Assembly: GCA_010093515.1 (NCBI GenBank)
Contig: MU001684.1
Span: forward strand, 106,731 to 170,730
DNA: 64,000 bases
From: Lineolata rhizophorae
Taxonomy: Eukaryota; Ascomycota; Dothideomycetes; Lineolatales; Lineolataceae
Direction: 5' to 3'
Both the position numbers and the translations under genes were made by a program. The notes beneath the pieces were generated by a model that saw nothing but the letters and a program-made list of their open reading frames with translations, was not told the origin of the DNA and ran no database searches. Within the stretch, counting starts at the first letter, position 1, and every line of letters starts with the position of its first letter. This document shows, piece after piece, positions 9,994-21,849 of the stretch.

Positions 9994-12334
9994 CTAATTT
10001 TCTTCGCAGGCAAACAAACTTTCAACATTGAAAAAGATGGACTCAGCTCCTTCCGGAACGATTTCGGCTTCTATCGGTCCAGACTTGGTGTACACCACTA
10101 TCGTCCCATTCGCGCCCACCTCTCCGTAGCTTACCAAAACAGTCATGTAGTCCGGATCCATCGTCGTCGTAATCGTCGCCTCATGTCCTTCTCCCGGAGT
10201 ACCCCAATAGTATCTGAACTCTTGCTTGGGCATGTCGTAAGATGGAAAGATTTCGATAGTTAGGGAAGGCGCCCAGTCGTCAGTCCACTTGTTATTTCCT
10301 TGAACGACATCGCCCCTAGGCACGATGGCGCCCTCGCGAACGTAGACTGGGATGTCCTCGAGATCCAGTCGAATGTCGGCACTCGTTCCGCCTTCGTAAA
10401 CTTCCGTCTTGTTAAAGTACTCAAGGTATTTTCCACCTTTGGGGAAATATACGGAGCGCTGAGTACCCGAAGAAACGAATGGTGCGACAAGGAACTCAGA
10501 GCCGAAAAAGTACTCGTCGGCGATGCTGAACCCGGCGTCATCGAGTGGAGCCTCGAGAAAGAGAGCGCGCATGAGTGGGATGCCGGTTTGGGTCGCGGTA
10601 TATGTGTGGGATTTAATGAAGGGGACGAGGTCGTGGTGGAGGTTTGCCGTTTGCTTGAGGATGGAGACTAGCCTAGGGCTGTAATCATACCAAGGCGTAT
10701 GATTCGTACCTAGCATGAGTTCATACATTGGACTAAATGTTCTGTGGTTCCAGGGACGTTAGCAATGAAAGACGGGATGTGGGCTGCCTATTTCCACTTA
10801 CGAAAAATGCATCCACCTAGCCCAAAGCTCCTCCGTCGGATTGCCTTCTTCGCGGACATACCCCCCAGTATCAGAGCCCCATTGCGAGAATCCCATGAGG
10901 CCGGAACGGATGCCGCTTGCGACTGTATAAGCTAGCCCAGTAAAATTAGCCCACGAATCGCCGTTCCATACCGCGGCGCGCGCCCGGGATCGGTCAACAA
11001 CGCTGCGGGCAAAGTTGTAGTAGCCATTTGGTCCCCACTTTGCCTCCATATTTTCAGCGCAAAGCTGCTCAAACAGAGCCATCTGAACATTCTGCTCGTA
11101 GACGGGCATCTCATCCTCTTCGCCGCGGTCAATCTTGTAACCTTTAACGCCGAGGTCTGTAAAGTACGAGAGGCGGTCTTTGAAGTAGTCGTATGCTTCC
11201 GGGATAGACAAGTTCAATGCCGGGCCAAGGAATATTGTTGGATCTTGATTTGTGAATAGCCATTCGTTTGCGTCAGACGTATTGAAGAGTTCGGTGTACA
11301 AGAAGGCTCGGTTCGCCACCCAAACCTAGACACACTTAGTGATGCGAGGAAGTAAAAACGAAGCTTGTTCACTGACCTGAAAATCAAACCCCCAAGAAGA
11401 GAGGTTTGCAATGAATGCATCGGGATCTGGGTAGAACTCTGGATCGAAATCGAAATTCCCGAACGAATGATTCCCGGTACCATATCTAAATGAACATGGA
11501 CATTAGTATAACTTTCTTAAAAGGAGGGGTCATATACACTTACGGCCTGTCTGCAAACATGCTTGTCGCATGGATCTGATTGTAGTACAGATGATTCAGA
11601 ATATCATAAAAGTTTTCTTCTGCATTTGACACACTGCCATGGAAGTCTTGTTCTGCATCGTCGCTCCAGAATGTAGGACCGTATCCCGAATCCGGAGGCA
11701 TTGTTATCCGAGCAGATAAATTGGTGTACTGCTCAATAATAGACTTGAACGGGCTAGCCTCTTCCAGAATAGGCATGATAATGTAATACGTCAGGCTGCT
11801 AGAATTAAAAATGAACCGCGCCTGCGAAGGGTCGGTAAAGTCGTAGGACCCCATGGCCAAAGTATCAGTGTAGACTCCGTAGCCTTTGCTACTCATGAAA
11901 AACGGAGCTCGCGCATTAACCCAGTTCATTCCTTCGTTGTTTGCTACCCCTTTGAGGTCAAAAGAAACATTGTTGTTGGAAAGCGCTAATGACCAGGGGT
12001 ATTCCCAAACGCCAAAAATATCTTCGTCTACCGAAGTTGAAAACTGGGCGCCTACAAACGAGTTTGCGGTGTTAACATCGATTTTCGCTATTGTCGAGCT
12101 GAGCATAGCTGCCGATATTTCTCCGCTGCTATTGGTGAATTGGCCCGAGATCGAGGCTGATATAGCAGCCGTGGAAGAATTGGCTGCGCCGGTGAGAACA
12201 GCATTGTTGGCGACGAGAGTCTGATTTTCCAATTGAACAGCCAATGAGTATGGTGAAGTCCCGGTGACCGAAAGAGAATACTGGGCGACGCAAGATGTTG
12301 CGAATGCCGCTAACAACAGAACGAGTTGCGTCAT
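9994..12334 (-). CDS. secreted GH31 family glycosidase (alpha-glucosidase/alpha-xylosidase type)
   Basis: A 723-residue GH31 retaining glycosidase. Exons on the minus strand: 12334-11544, 11485-11377, 11325-10802, 10741-9994, all in phase. The start chosen is MTQLVLLLAAFATSCVA, a clear signal peptide; an upstream ATG nine codons earlier would spoil it. The TIM-barrel part shows GYKIDRGEE near residue 366, whose Asp is the expected nucleophile, and WNGDSW near residue 423, whose Asp is the expected acid/base. Later SGIRSGLMGFSQWGSDTGGY is the typical GH31 loop. The K-x-D-x-GE nucleophile context resembles bacterial alpha-xylosidases (KTDFGE) more than the W-x-DMNE of common fungal alpha-glucosidases. 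A TATA box lies about 116 nt upstream. Exact linkage specificity is unresolved. Confidence 0.88.
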
Positions 12335-12935
12335 GTTGTATTGAAAAGTAGCACAACCCAAAACGAAGTCGGAGACAGCCCCGGCATGAAAGACGGAGCC
12401 CGGGATATGAGTGGCCCTTTGAGCTGCTTCATGTCTCCTTTGAGAAGCATTTTATACAGGTCAAATCAATTGGCGTCGGGATGGCGACGGCTAAGGTACG
12501 GAGAAATAAACAAGCACACGGGGACTTCGCGAGAACGGAGCTCGGCCATGTACATAGATGAGGAGCAAGCAAAAACCCTATTGGCCCGCTTGCCTAAATG
12601 CGCGGGCGAGAAGATCAGATCCGGAGTATCTGCCAGCCGCAAATTGGGGGCCTGAGGTTTCTACCGGGGTGCTCGGGCCAAGGCTTCGGCCAGGGTGCGG
12701 GGCCCACTGAAGAGTGACGGGATCCCAGTGCGGGGCTCGGAGAATGATCGCCGAGCTGGCCCCGCTCCTAACCACCTAAAGCACGCGTGCTCAAGCCTCA
12801 CACTGATCAGCATGGATCCTTCCTGTATACCACTCGACTTTGCGATTTCAAGGAAAAGGGCCCAACCTATATGTCACAAATATGGACGAAACATGGGAGC
12901 TGAGATCCCTCAATAGCACATTGCGTACCCCATAG
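12335..12935. other. GH31 promoter region
   Basis: About 600 nt between the GH31 start and the 3' end of the EthD-like gene. It contains a minus-strand TATA box near 12456 and otherwise no recognised element. Confidence 0.55.
12450..12456 (-). promoter_or_regulatory. TATA box of the GH31 gene
   Basis: TATAAAA read on the minus strand, 116 nt before the GH31 start codon. Confidence 0.55.
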
Positions 12936-13746
12936 CTAGCTACCGAATCCAACTCCCTCAATCAACTCCCAGCATCTCCAAATCACCGCCATTGAATTCA
13001 TTCTCACCGTCTTGGCCAAGTCCGTGGACATTGCGGCATCCATTTCCTCTCCAGCGAGCCCGTCGAGACTATCGTATTCGTGGCCGACGAAGAACCCGGG
13101 TAGGTCCCTTTTCGGAGTCAAAATCGGATCTCTAGGGCCCATTTCGTACCGCAGCGTTCGCCGATATCCCGGAACTTTGGTGAGCAAGGGCAGGTGCTCA
13201 TCCTCGTAAAACATGTGGTACGTGCTTTCATCCGCAGGGGACATCTCCACTGTCAGGAGATACTTCCCAGGTTCTATTGCGACTCCGTTATCAGTTATCC
13301 TCCGAAATCGAACAGAACGTACAAGCCAGAGTGAGACGAATTCTATACTTACGGACGCCAACGCCTTTCGGGTCGAAATTCTGTATCAACTTGAAGTTAC
13401 GGGCGTCATAGTCTCCCATGGACTTGACCTCGCCTTCTGGGAGGAGATCCGAATCCAGTCGCAAGTTCCGATACTCCTCGGTATCGATTGGCGTCTGGTG
13501 ATTGCTCTGGCACATCGCCAAAAAGTTTCTGCTTTTCTCCGCCTCATCCTTGGGAGGACGGACTCCAGACAAAGGTGGAAAGTTGTGCAACTCCCGATAG
13601 AAAGCTGCGCGCGTCGCCACGCCAGATTTCACGAGGTCAGGTAGCCGTTCCTTGGTGCAAAACTCGGTCCATAAGTCATCGCCAATATCCGGCCGTGAAG
13701 GCCGCGAGTTGACACGGAGCAAGTATGGTGAGGGCTTTTCTGGCAT
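12936..13746 (-). CDS. EthD-like dimeric alpha-beta-barrel protein
   Basis: A 243-residue protein from minus-strand exons 13746-13353 and 13273-12936 (GTAAGT donor, phase 1). Two ferredoxin-like halves are visible. The first begins PYLLRVNSRPSRPDI and has WTEFCTKERLPDL; the second begins KYLLTVEMSP and has FYEDEHLPLLTKVPGYRRTLRYEM. The pattern of a strand, a D/E-x-H helix, and a P-G-Y/W strand is typical of EthD and stress-response A/B barrel proteins, which in fungi are often found near biosynthetic or catabolic genes and may act as small-molecule cyclases, carriers or oxygenase partners. No cofactor motif is visible. It lies between a secreted glycosidase and an ABC transporter on the same strand. 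Confidence 0.75.
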
Positions 13747-14530
13747 ACTGCAGGTTGATCAAGTGATGAAGTATTCAGCCGGGTGATGGATCTGCAACGA
13801 TATGAGATAGGCTTAAACCAGCACAGCTCCACATGTAAAAAGACGAGGAATCACGACAGCCAAGTAACGCATAAGTATTCGATAAAGATTGCGAATTGCA
13901 ATCCATAGAGCGAAATTGCTCGCCCTTATATGCTTCGATGGTGTGTTGGTAGAATGCGGGGTGGACGCCGACCACAAATGCCGGGATTTACCGGTGTCTG
14001 GTGATATTTTATGATGGCGGAATTCAGACCAGCCTAGAACATAATATAGAGTTCCGACTTGTGATTTTACTTTTGATGCTAGGAACCTAATTTTCTCTTT
14101 TCTCATATGTTGACTAACCCATGATAGAACCTCGTGATACAAACAATTGGTATCATGTTTACTAAAATAAGGTCATTTGTGTAACCACGCGCAAGTGTAC
14201 TTCTTAAATTCTAGCTTCTTTGGCCAAACGAATTATTCGAAAGTATTTATTTATCAAAAAACAATATTTCAGTACTTAGATTTTTGGACAAATAAACAGA
14301 GTGAAAATTTTGGCAAGTAGTCCTGAGCTTCTAGGTTTCTCACTTCTTATTTGCGTATATAAACCATGTGAGTTGGTCTATAAAAGTATATTGTTGCGTT
14401 ACAAGCAGAACTTTCCTAATATTACCGTCCTATGTATATCATTATTGCTCTACCTACCCCATGCAATTAAGAATGTTGTACTCTTTAAATGTGCAATTTC
14501 CGGGACACAAAACGCTAGTGACCAATTAAC
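13747..14530. other. AT-rich intergenic region
   Basis: About 780 nt, clearly AT-rich between 14040 and 14530 compared with its GC-rich surroundings. It has no long open frame and no terminal repeats. The composition would fit a decayed mobile element or simply a relaxed promoter region. Confidence 0.5.
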
Positions 14531-17500
14531 TCATTTCTTCCTTTGAGCCTCCACTAGCGTTTTAAACAATGACCCCTGAGTGGCCATCAATGTCTCCGGC
14601 TCGCCGACTTCAACAATCCGTCCCGTATCCATGACAACAATACGATCGAAATCCAGAATGGACTCCAGCCTATGTGCGATAGCAAGAACGGTGCGATCGC
14701 CAAAGGCTGAGCGCAGAATGTTTTGCATACGTTTTTCCGTCTGGGTGTCGACGCTCGAAGTCGCCTCGTCGAGCACAACGATGCGTCCGTCCATGACGAT
14801 GGCGCGCGCTAGGCAAAAAAGCTGCCTCTCCCCATGAGAGAGCACGCTATCGACATCCTTCATTTCCCAGTCTAGCACAGCCGCCTCGTCTTTGTCTTCG
14901 CCGGCGGCTGCCGCCAGTCTATTCCATAGGCCGACTCCTTGCAGGGCTTGCACTAGCTTCGAGTCCGGAACGTTAGACCTGTGCAGCGATGGGAGCGGAG
15001 TCGGCGATGATGAAGTCTCTGATATCCATGGTGCAAGGTTGTATCGCACCGAGCCTCGAAGGAACACTGAATCTTGCGGTAGGGCCGTGACCTTAGCGCG
15101 AAGCACTTCTAACGGGATCGAGCTGAGTGGGATGCCATCGATGGCAACCTCGCCATCTGCCACTTTCAAGAGCCCGAAGAGCGTAGCCACAAGACTAGAC
15201 TTGCCGCTTCCGGTGCGGCCGCAAATGCCGACTTTCTCTCCCGGACGGATGCGTAGGTCGATGCCGCGTAATACATCCTCGCCGCTTTCACTGTACCGTG
15301 CAATGACGCCACGATACTCGACAGAGCCGCTTGAGGGCCAAGATGCCGGCGGTTCCGCCTTGGGAATGCCTGGGTCTTCTTCGGGAGGTGTCGTCAAGAC
15401 GAAGCGCCTGATGCGGACGATGGCGCCCAAACTGGTCTCCAGATCTGTCCAAGCAGTAACAAGCTGGCGCATCTCGATGCCTAGGTCCATGATGTTGACG
15501 AGCGCCAAACCAAGGTAACCAGGATCAATACTGCTGCGAAGCGCCGTGGCCGAGCCAACAACGACGATGGCTACTCCCGCGATCATGAGTTCGAGAACGA
15601 GCTTGAGCCAATTCTGAATGGAGAACAAAAGATAGTAGGGAACTTGAGAGCGATTGAGTAGCTCGGTGTTTTGTCGCTTGTAGGAGTCTAACCAGCCAAA
15701 AGTCCGAATGGTACTCAGCCCTTCCAGAGTCTCTAGGAAATGGGTACATAAAGGAGCTTTGGCTTCGATATCCATGAGCCGGACTTGCCGCGATGTGCGG
15801 AGATATATACGCTGTATCATCCATGCGATGGCGCCGAGGATTGGCATGATGGCAGCGACCGGTGGTGTTGCGGCGATGAGGATCCCGAAGTTTGCCAGAA
15901 TTAAGCCGATAGCATCAGTCGTGTTTGACCAAGAATAGGGGAGTTGACTGTCGACGAGCAAGATGTCTTGAGAGAATCGATTTGTGATAGATCCAACGTC
16001 GGTGCTGGCTATGAACGAATAAGCAGCATTCATCCATGATTGGAGAAGGTTGCTGTGAAGGGCAGAACTGGCTCTCAGTAGGAAAGCGAAGACAAATTGC
16101 GCGATCCATAAGCTGGTCGCAGCGATGCTAGCAATTGTGATAACGACAAAAATGGCCAAATTTTTGACCGCACTAGAGCGCGAGCCATCCGTTGACTCAG
16201 CCCACATCTTAAGCCAGATGAATTGCATAGTGGATAAGATCACTGAGACGCTCTGTAGGATGAAATAGCAGGTCAGTGTGGTCCGCCCCACGACACGAAG
16301 GAAATAAAGGAGACTTTGGATATCCCCAGTACGACGAGTCTGATCCGTTTCCTCCTCATTCTGATCATTACCCGACGCGTCTCGACATGCTCGGTGCTTC
16401 GATCGAGGGGAATTCGTGCTTTCGTGGTCTTCATCGCCACCTTCCGCTTTTGAGTGTTCGTTTTCCTGAACCTTGATCTCCCGTATGAAATCTGCCTTCG
16501 TCCGGAGGCCTGAATAAGTTCCTTGCTCCAAAATACTCCCGTTTGCCATAACGACGATTTCATCAGCTTCAGACACTACGCGCGTCGAGTGAGTCGCCAA
16601 GATGACAGTCGTGCCCGACTTCCGCAGGACTCCCCGCCTGCCAAAAACGCGCTCGAAAACCAGCTTCTCCGTCGTGTTATCCAGACCAGAAAGGACGTCA
16701 TCGATCAACATGACCGGCCGGCGGGAATATAGCGCGCGAGCAAGCGAAAGCCTGTTTTTCTGTCCTCCGCTGAGAGACACACCGCGAGAGCCGACCAAAG
16801 TCGCATCTCCGCGGTCCAACTCCGCAAAGTCCACATCGAGACCGCAGGCCCAGGTAACGGTAGTATACCAGCGCTCATCGAATTCGCTTTCCCCGATGAT
16901 GTTCTCACGGAGACTGAGATTACGCAGCCAAGGGGTCTGCGAACAGAAACCCATACCTCCTGGTGGTCTGTCGATGGCCCCTTGCAGAAGCGTGGTCTCA
17001 CCGGCAAGGGACCGAAGCAACATTGACTTGCCCGATGCTATCTGTCCAATGACGATGGTCAAGGCGCCGGTACGAAGCTTGAGGTTGATGCTTGTAAGAA
17101 GCGGCCGTCCGTGTTCAAAGCCAAAATTCGCACTCTTAATTTGCACGGCATATTGGCGCTCTTCCTTTCCAGTGTCATTGCGAAGAGGTCGCATTTCAAT
17201 AGAGTCTGATTCATGACCAAATGTAAGAGTAGAGGCGTCGTTCTCCTGTAGCGCGTCGGGTTGGGACTCTTTTTGGAGGTACTTTTGGATAGCTTGGGCC
17301 GATGCTACCCCATTCTGAACTACCTGTATATGCTGCAGAACAAAGAGCATTGGCGTCGTTACAAGTTTGAGAGCGGAAAGGGAAGCAAAGAGATCCTCGA
17401 ACTTCATCGTCAACTGTCCTGTAGAGAGTCCGATGATGGCGAAGACCAGGTAGGCAAACAAAGTCGCGATTTGGAAAAGACTATTGGCTGCAAGGGCAAG

Positions 17501-19139
17501 TCAGTACTGAACTGCAGCCGAGACGGCTAGTATGAACACCTACATATAGCCAACACCCAAACCAGCAATCTGAATACATTCCTGACATAGCAGTCAGTAA
17601 TCTGCAGACACTCTTCGCCCGAGACTGTCCGTACCTATACTTGACCAGCTCCTTTGCTCGAAGGTCTGCCAGAGTATTCTGCACGACCTGGACCAAGCCC
17701 AGCATGCGGATACCCTTCATGTTCCCCGCCGTCTGCGCGAACTGCGACACCCTCACGCCGGTAGCAGTACCCCAAGCCGCCTGCCTCACCTTTACATTCT
17801 TGCTGATAAGCAGGGTAGCGAGCACTGCCGCCAGCGTCGCGAGCAGCGGCGCCAAGAACGACACGCCCAGGTACGTGTAAAGAATGTACGAAGCGACCGC
17901 CGAACTGATGGCGAGCGCCCAAATATCATGGACGAACTTGAAGCCGTTGACGACCTTCTCGACCTCCACGTTCATGAGAACGGTGGCGGCGCTGAGGTTA
18001 ATGTCTGTGGAAGGTATCTCGAGCGCTTTATGGTAGATGGCCGATATGAGGCAGCCGCGCAGTTTGACGTTGAACTTTGCGACGCCCTGCGCGTGCCAGC
18101 TAGAGAAGACGGCGAGGAGAGTGTAGTCGAGGGCGAAGGCGCCGATGAGACCGTATCCCATGTTCCGCGTCTGTTCCGAGTCCGGGCGGCCAATGAAGCT
18201 GATCATTGCGGCGATGAGAAAAGGCTGAGCAATTTCTGTGCCGGTGGTGAGCAACCTTGGAATACAAGGCAGAAGAAACTCTTTCCTCAGAACCGTCAGA
18301 AGTACCCGAAGTAATGCGTAACGGCCGGTTTTTTTAGGATAGCGAGTCCACGACTGGCGGAATTCAGAACGGACATCTCCGGAAAGAAGACTGTCGTCGA
18401 CTGAAAGAAGATCTTGCGGCGTAAGGACTTTGCGGTAGCCTTGCTGGAAAAGCTTGTTCAACCAGATGAACAAACGCGTTTCAAACAGGCCCATTGCCTG
18501 CTCAGGAGGCACTGACTTCGCGTGGCTGTTGCTCAGGAGATCCGTCTTGCCCAGGGACTCCAGTAGCAGCATGAGTGCGGCGAGAGTAGTGTGCATGGAG
18601 GTCGACACGATGAAGGATGACGGATAGTCCATTAAGCACAAGGTTCGTAAATGAACCGCGTCACAGGCTAGCATTGTTAGTAGAAAGAACTGAAGTAAGT
18701 GACTTGGCCTTATGGCCCGAGTGTGTTCGAGTCGAGAAAGAACACCAATCATGACGGAGCCAAGGAGCTCGACGGTGGCCGCTGCAATAGACGCACGCGT
18801 CCTGAACTGGGCCACATCGCTCCATAGCACGAGCAGCACAATACTTGAAGCCGCATATAGGACACTCGAAATCTAGCTACGCATTAGCGAACGCGGATGA
18901 GTGATTTGAGATGAGACAGAATAACATACGAATTTCAGCGTTCCCAGATGACCTCCTTTAGCAATCCTGCTTCTGCGTCGTCTCAGAGTGACAAGACGCA
19001 GAGGTGCCAAAAGCAAGAACGCCGCCTGGGGTAGGAGCCCTAAGATGCTCTCCTCAAATAGCAATGTGAAGTCGAATCCCCCACGACAGGATCCCACCGT
19101 CGGCCCAAACGAGCCATCGGTTGGGCACGGGTGACTCAT
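14531..19139 (-). CDS. ABCC-type full ABC transporter
   Basis: A 1480-residue ABC exporter of subfamily C. Minus-strand exons: 19139-18930, 18872-17635, 17581-17544 (38 nt) and 17487-14531; all phases agree. It begins with a hydrophobic TMD0-like region of about 230 residues, then TMD1, NBD1, TMD2 and NBD2. NBD1 has Walker A GQIASGKS (643-650), signature LSGGQ (734-738) and Walker B VMLIDD. NBD2 has Walker A GRTGSGKS (about 1250), the altered signature LSHGERQ (about 1376) and Walker B IVVLDEATSSVD. NBD1 carries Asp where NBD2 has the catalytic Glu, the usual ABCC asymmetry. Such proteins export conjugates, drugs or fungal metabolites at the plasma or vacuolar membrane. The substrate is unknown. 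The start MSHPCPTDGSF follows a poly-A/T stretch and is the only ATG giving the TMD0 segment. Confidence 0.9.
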
Positions 19140-21849
19140 ATCAATGAAAAAAAAAATAAAAAAAAAATCGATATTCCAAAGTTCCAGAAGCAATGGTTAT
19201 TCTTCTCCTGAATGTCAAACTGACGACCACGAAAGGTCCGACAATTGAGGGCAGACGACCTCAATAATTAGTCAGTCCAAGGTAACATCCAGTCGAACGA
19301 GACTCGCGTCCTTCTTACGAGGCAAAAACAGCCCTGAAAGCGCGTCAGTCCCTTGACGCGAATTATCGAACGCACTCCCCAGTGACGGCGACGGCGACGG
19401 CAACGGCGACAGTCCTCGACCAGGCAGCAGCGAACGCGCGGGCACTCTCCCCAGAAAGTGGGCAAGTTCACCGACAACTTAGCAGGGAGGTCGACCGCGT
19501 ATACATGTACGCAACTCGTCGCAGAGGGATCAGCAACCTGCATGCCGCTCGTCCCCAGCCGCCTACTAGAGAGGTAGGTATACCCCACCTACAAGGACAA
19601 GCAGGCTCGTACGGAAAGCACAGGTTCTACGCAGTAAGCAAGCGAGGCGAATCCTCCCATATCAATCGTATCGCGCGCGTCGCTTTGAGTGTCACGCTAC
19701 GCGGCCACGCAACGGCCTAGCTACCAGGGGTTCTTGAATCGGAAGCTTCACTGTCCTGCCGGGGTTATTTGTTCGCTCGGCGATAAGTGCTCACCCAGAG
19801 AGCTCCCATCCACGAAGCCCCCATCCATCCACCCATCCTGTCCCAGGTACAGGCCCGCAGCCTCGAGCCTCGCACGCCCCACCCGCGCAGATCCTACCTC
19901 GTCGTCCGGGGTTTGCGACCAGGGGTGTCGTGGATTACTGGGGTCGTCGTCGTCGTCGGCGCGTGTGCGTGTGTGGTTGTCTCCAAACCCCCTCCCCCTC
20001 CCCCACACCCCCCCCAGAGAAACAGACGAATAGCCACGCGCCTCGCGCCTAGCGACCTGCTGTTTCGGGCCCGGCGCCAAGCTGAAAAAGCCGCGAGTCC
20101 CGCCGTCGTGGGAAAAAAAGAAACAAGAAAAAAGTCTCCATGGAACGCCCTAGCCCAACTTCGAAGTGCCTGCCTGCCTGCCTGCAGGGGCTCTAGCTCG
20201 AAGAGTCTCAAGAGGCTTAAAACTTACTAGGTGTTGCTTAGGTAGGACGTTACCTAGGTTTGAGGCTGCGAAAATCTTGGCTCGGGCCCCGGATCGTGCC
20301 GTTTTATTGGTCAGGAAGTCTGGGAAATCTCCATTTAAATTCTATCTCTTCGCCCCGTGACTCGAAACCCACCCAGGGGTTCCCAATTGAGCAGGAGCGA
20401 CACATCGGTAGTAGCTAGAGCAGTGAGACACGCAAGGCAGTCGGCAAAGCAAAAGTACCAACAATCAGAAAGGCAGTGAGTGCAAATCATACATACAGTG
20501 ACACTTTAACATGGGCAACTCGTACGCGCTCGACCTTTCCGGTGACCATAAGTATAGTAGCCAAATCACTTCGTTCCCGAGTTGCCACTGTCTCACTAAC
20601 AGGGACCGTTCAGGCCATTTCACCAAAACCTTGAAGCACTGCCAGCAGACCTGGGGAGAAATTCATCAAGATGCAGGCAAAGCAAACTTGCAGAACAAAG
20701 GCTGTAGTATATCTTTACTCCAAAACCTAGGCGCCACAAAAGGGCCTTGGGGCAGAAGCAACAACAACCAATCGTATCCAATCAGATGGCCGGGGAGCTT
20801 CCTGAAGGAAAACCACTAGGGGAAAAATAAATGTCAACTCTGTCGTTAAGAAATAGTCAAAGGCCCGTCGCCGCCGGGGCCTAGAATCAGCCAGCCCAAA
20901 TAAGTTTCAACCCCGCTCAAACAGAAAGGTAGGAAAATGGGGAGCCCCCCGATTCAATCAGTCAGATCATCAACTATGGCTTGGAGCGGCCCGACCCGCC
21001 AGCCCAACGTCATGGAAACAAAAGAGATACGAACAATTAAAAAGCGCCCGCCTAGCTTAAGAGGATGGAACTGGCCTGGAATCATTAACAAGAAAACCCC
21101 CGGTAAAAGGAAACTCGGAAAAAGGAAAGACATTGGTGAGCGGAAAGCGCTGGAGACATGGAGCCTGACAAAGAAAGGAGGCTGCTCGATCCAGGAATGG
21201 ATCAGGAGGAGATGTATGGATAGATTCTCGAGGATGTGAGTCTGAAGCCTAACGGATGGCTTGAGATGCGGAGTAGATAGTAGGTGATGGCTAGTAGACA
21301 GCAGCAAGCGGGAAGACGGAGGAAAACATCAAACATATGGTGGTCTCACCCGCTACGCTATTAAGAAATAAGGCAAAACGCAAAAGATATCCAAGTATGG
21401 TCACCGAAAAGTTAGAAATTCGGCATGAATGATCGAACCCTTGCAACCCCTTGCGAGAAACCAGAACAAGACCAAACCAGCCGACGGGTAGAAAAAACGT
21501 GACAGCTCTGTAATACTTTTTTGTCGAACCAAAAACCACACGGAGCCAAATCAAAAAACAGAGAGAATGACGGAGAGAAAGCCTCCGGCATCAATAAGCG
21601 CGCACCCCAATGCTTAGCCCATACAACAATGAACGCCAATGACTCCAATGATTTGCAGGAATATAAACCATTCCTGCTCCCGCGTTCCCCGGATACAGTT
21701 GTTTGTGAAAAGGAACGGATGGATTGTATCGTAATCGACGCCGGCGCTCTCGATGGGCATTAGGTATAGTTTCGAATGAGGTGCGTGGAATGATGGTGCT
21801 CGAAATGAAGCTCTTGAGTAGAAAAGGGAAAGCGGCCGAGGAAAGGAGG
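19140..21849. other. intergenic region, no gene seen
   Basis: About 2.7 kb holding the promoter of the ABCC gene and the 3' region of the G-alpha gene. It contains a (GACGGC)n-like tract near 19384-19410 and a C-rich stretch near 19990. Open frames on both strands have no recognisable domain and poor codon bias. Confidence 0.55.

Noticed and set aside
20511-20819. 102-codon + strand frame between the ABCC and G-alpha genes
   Set aside because: No domain, no signal peptide, no splice partners and no codon bias.
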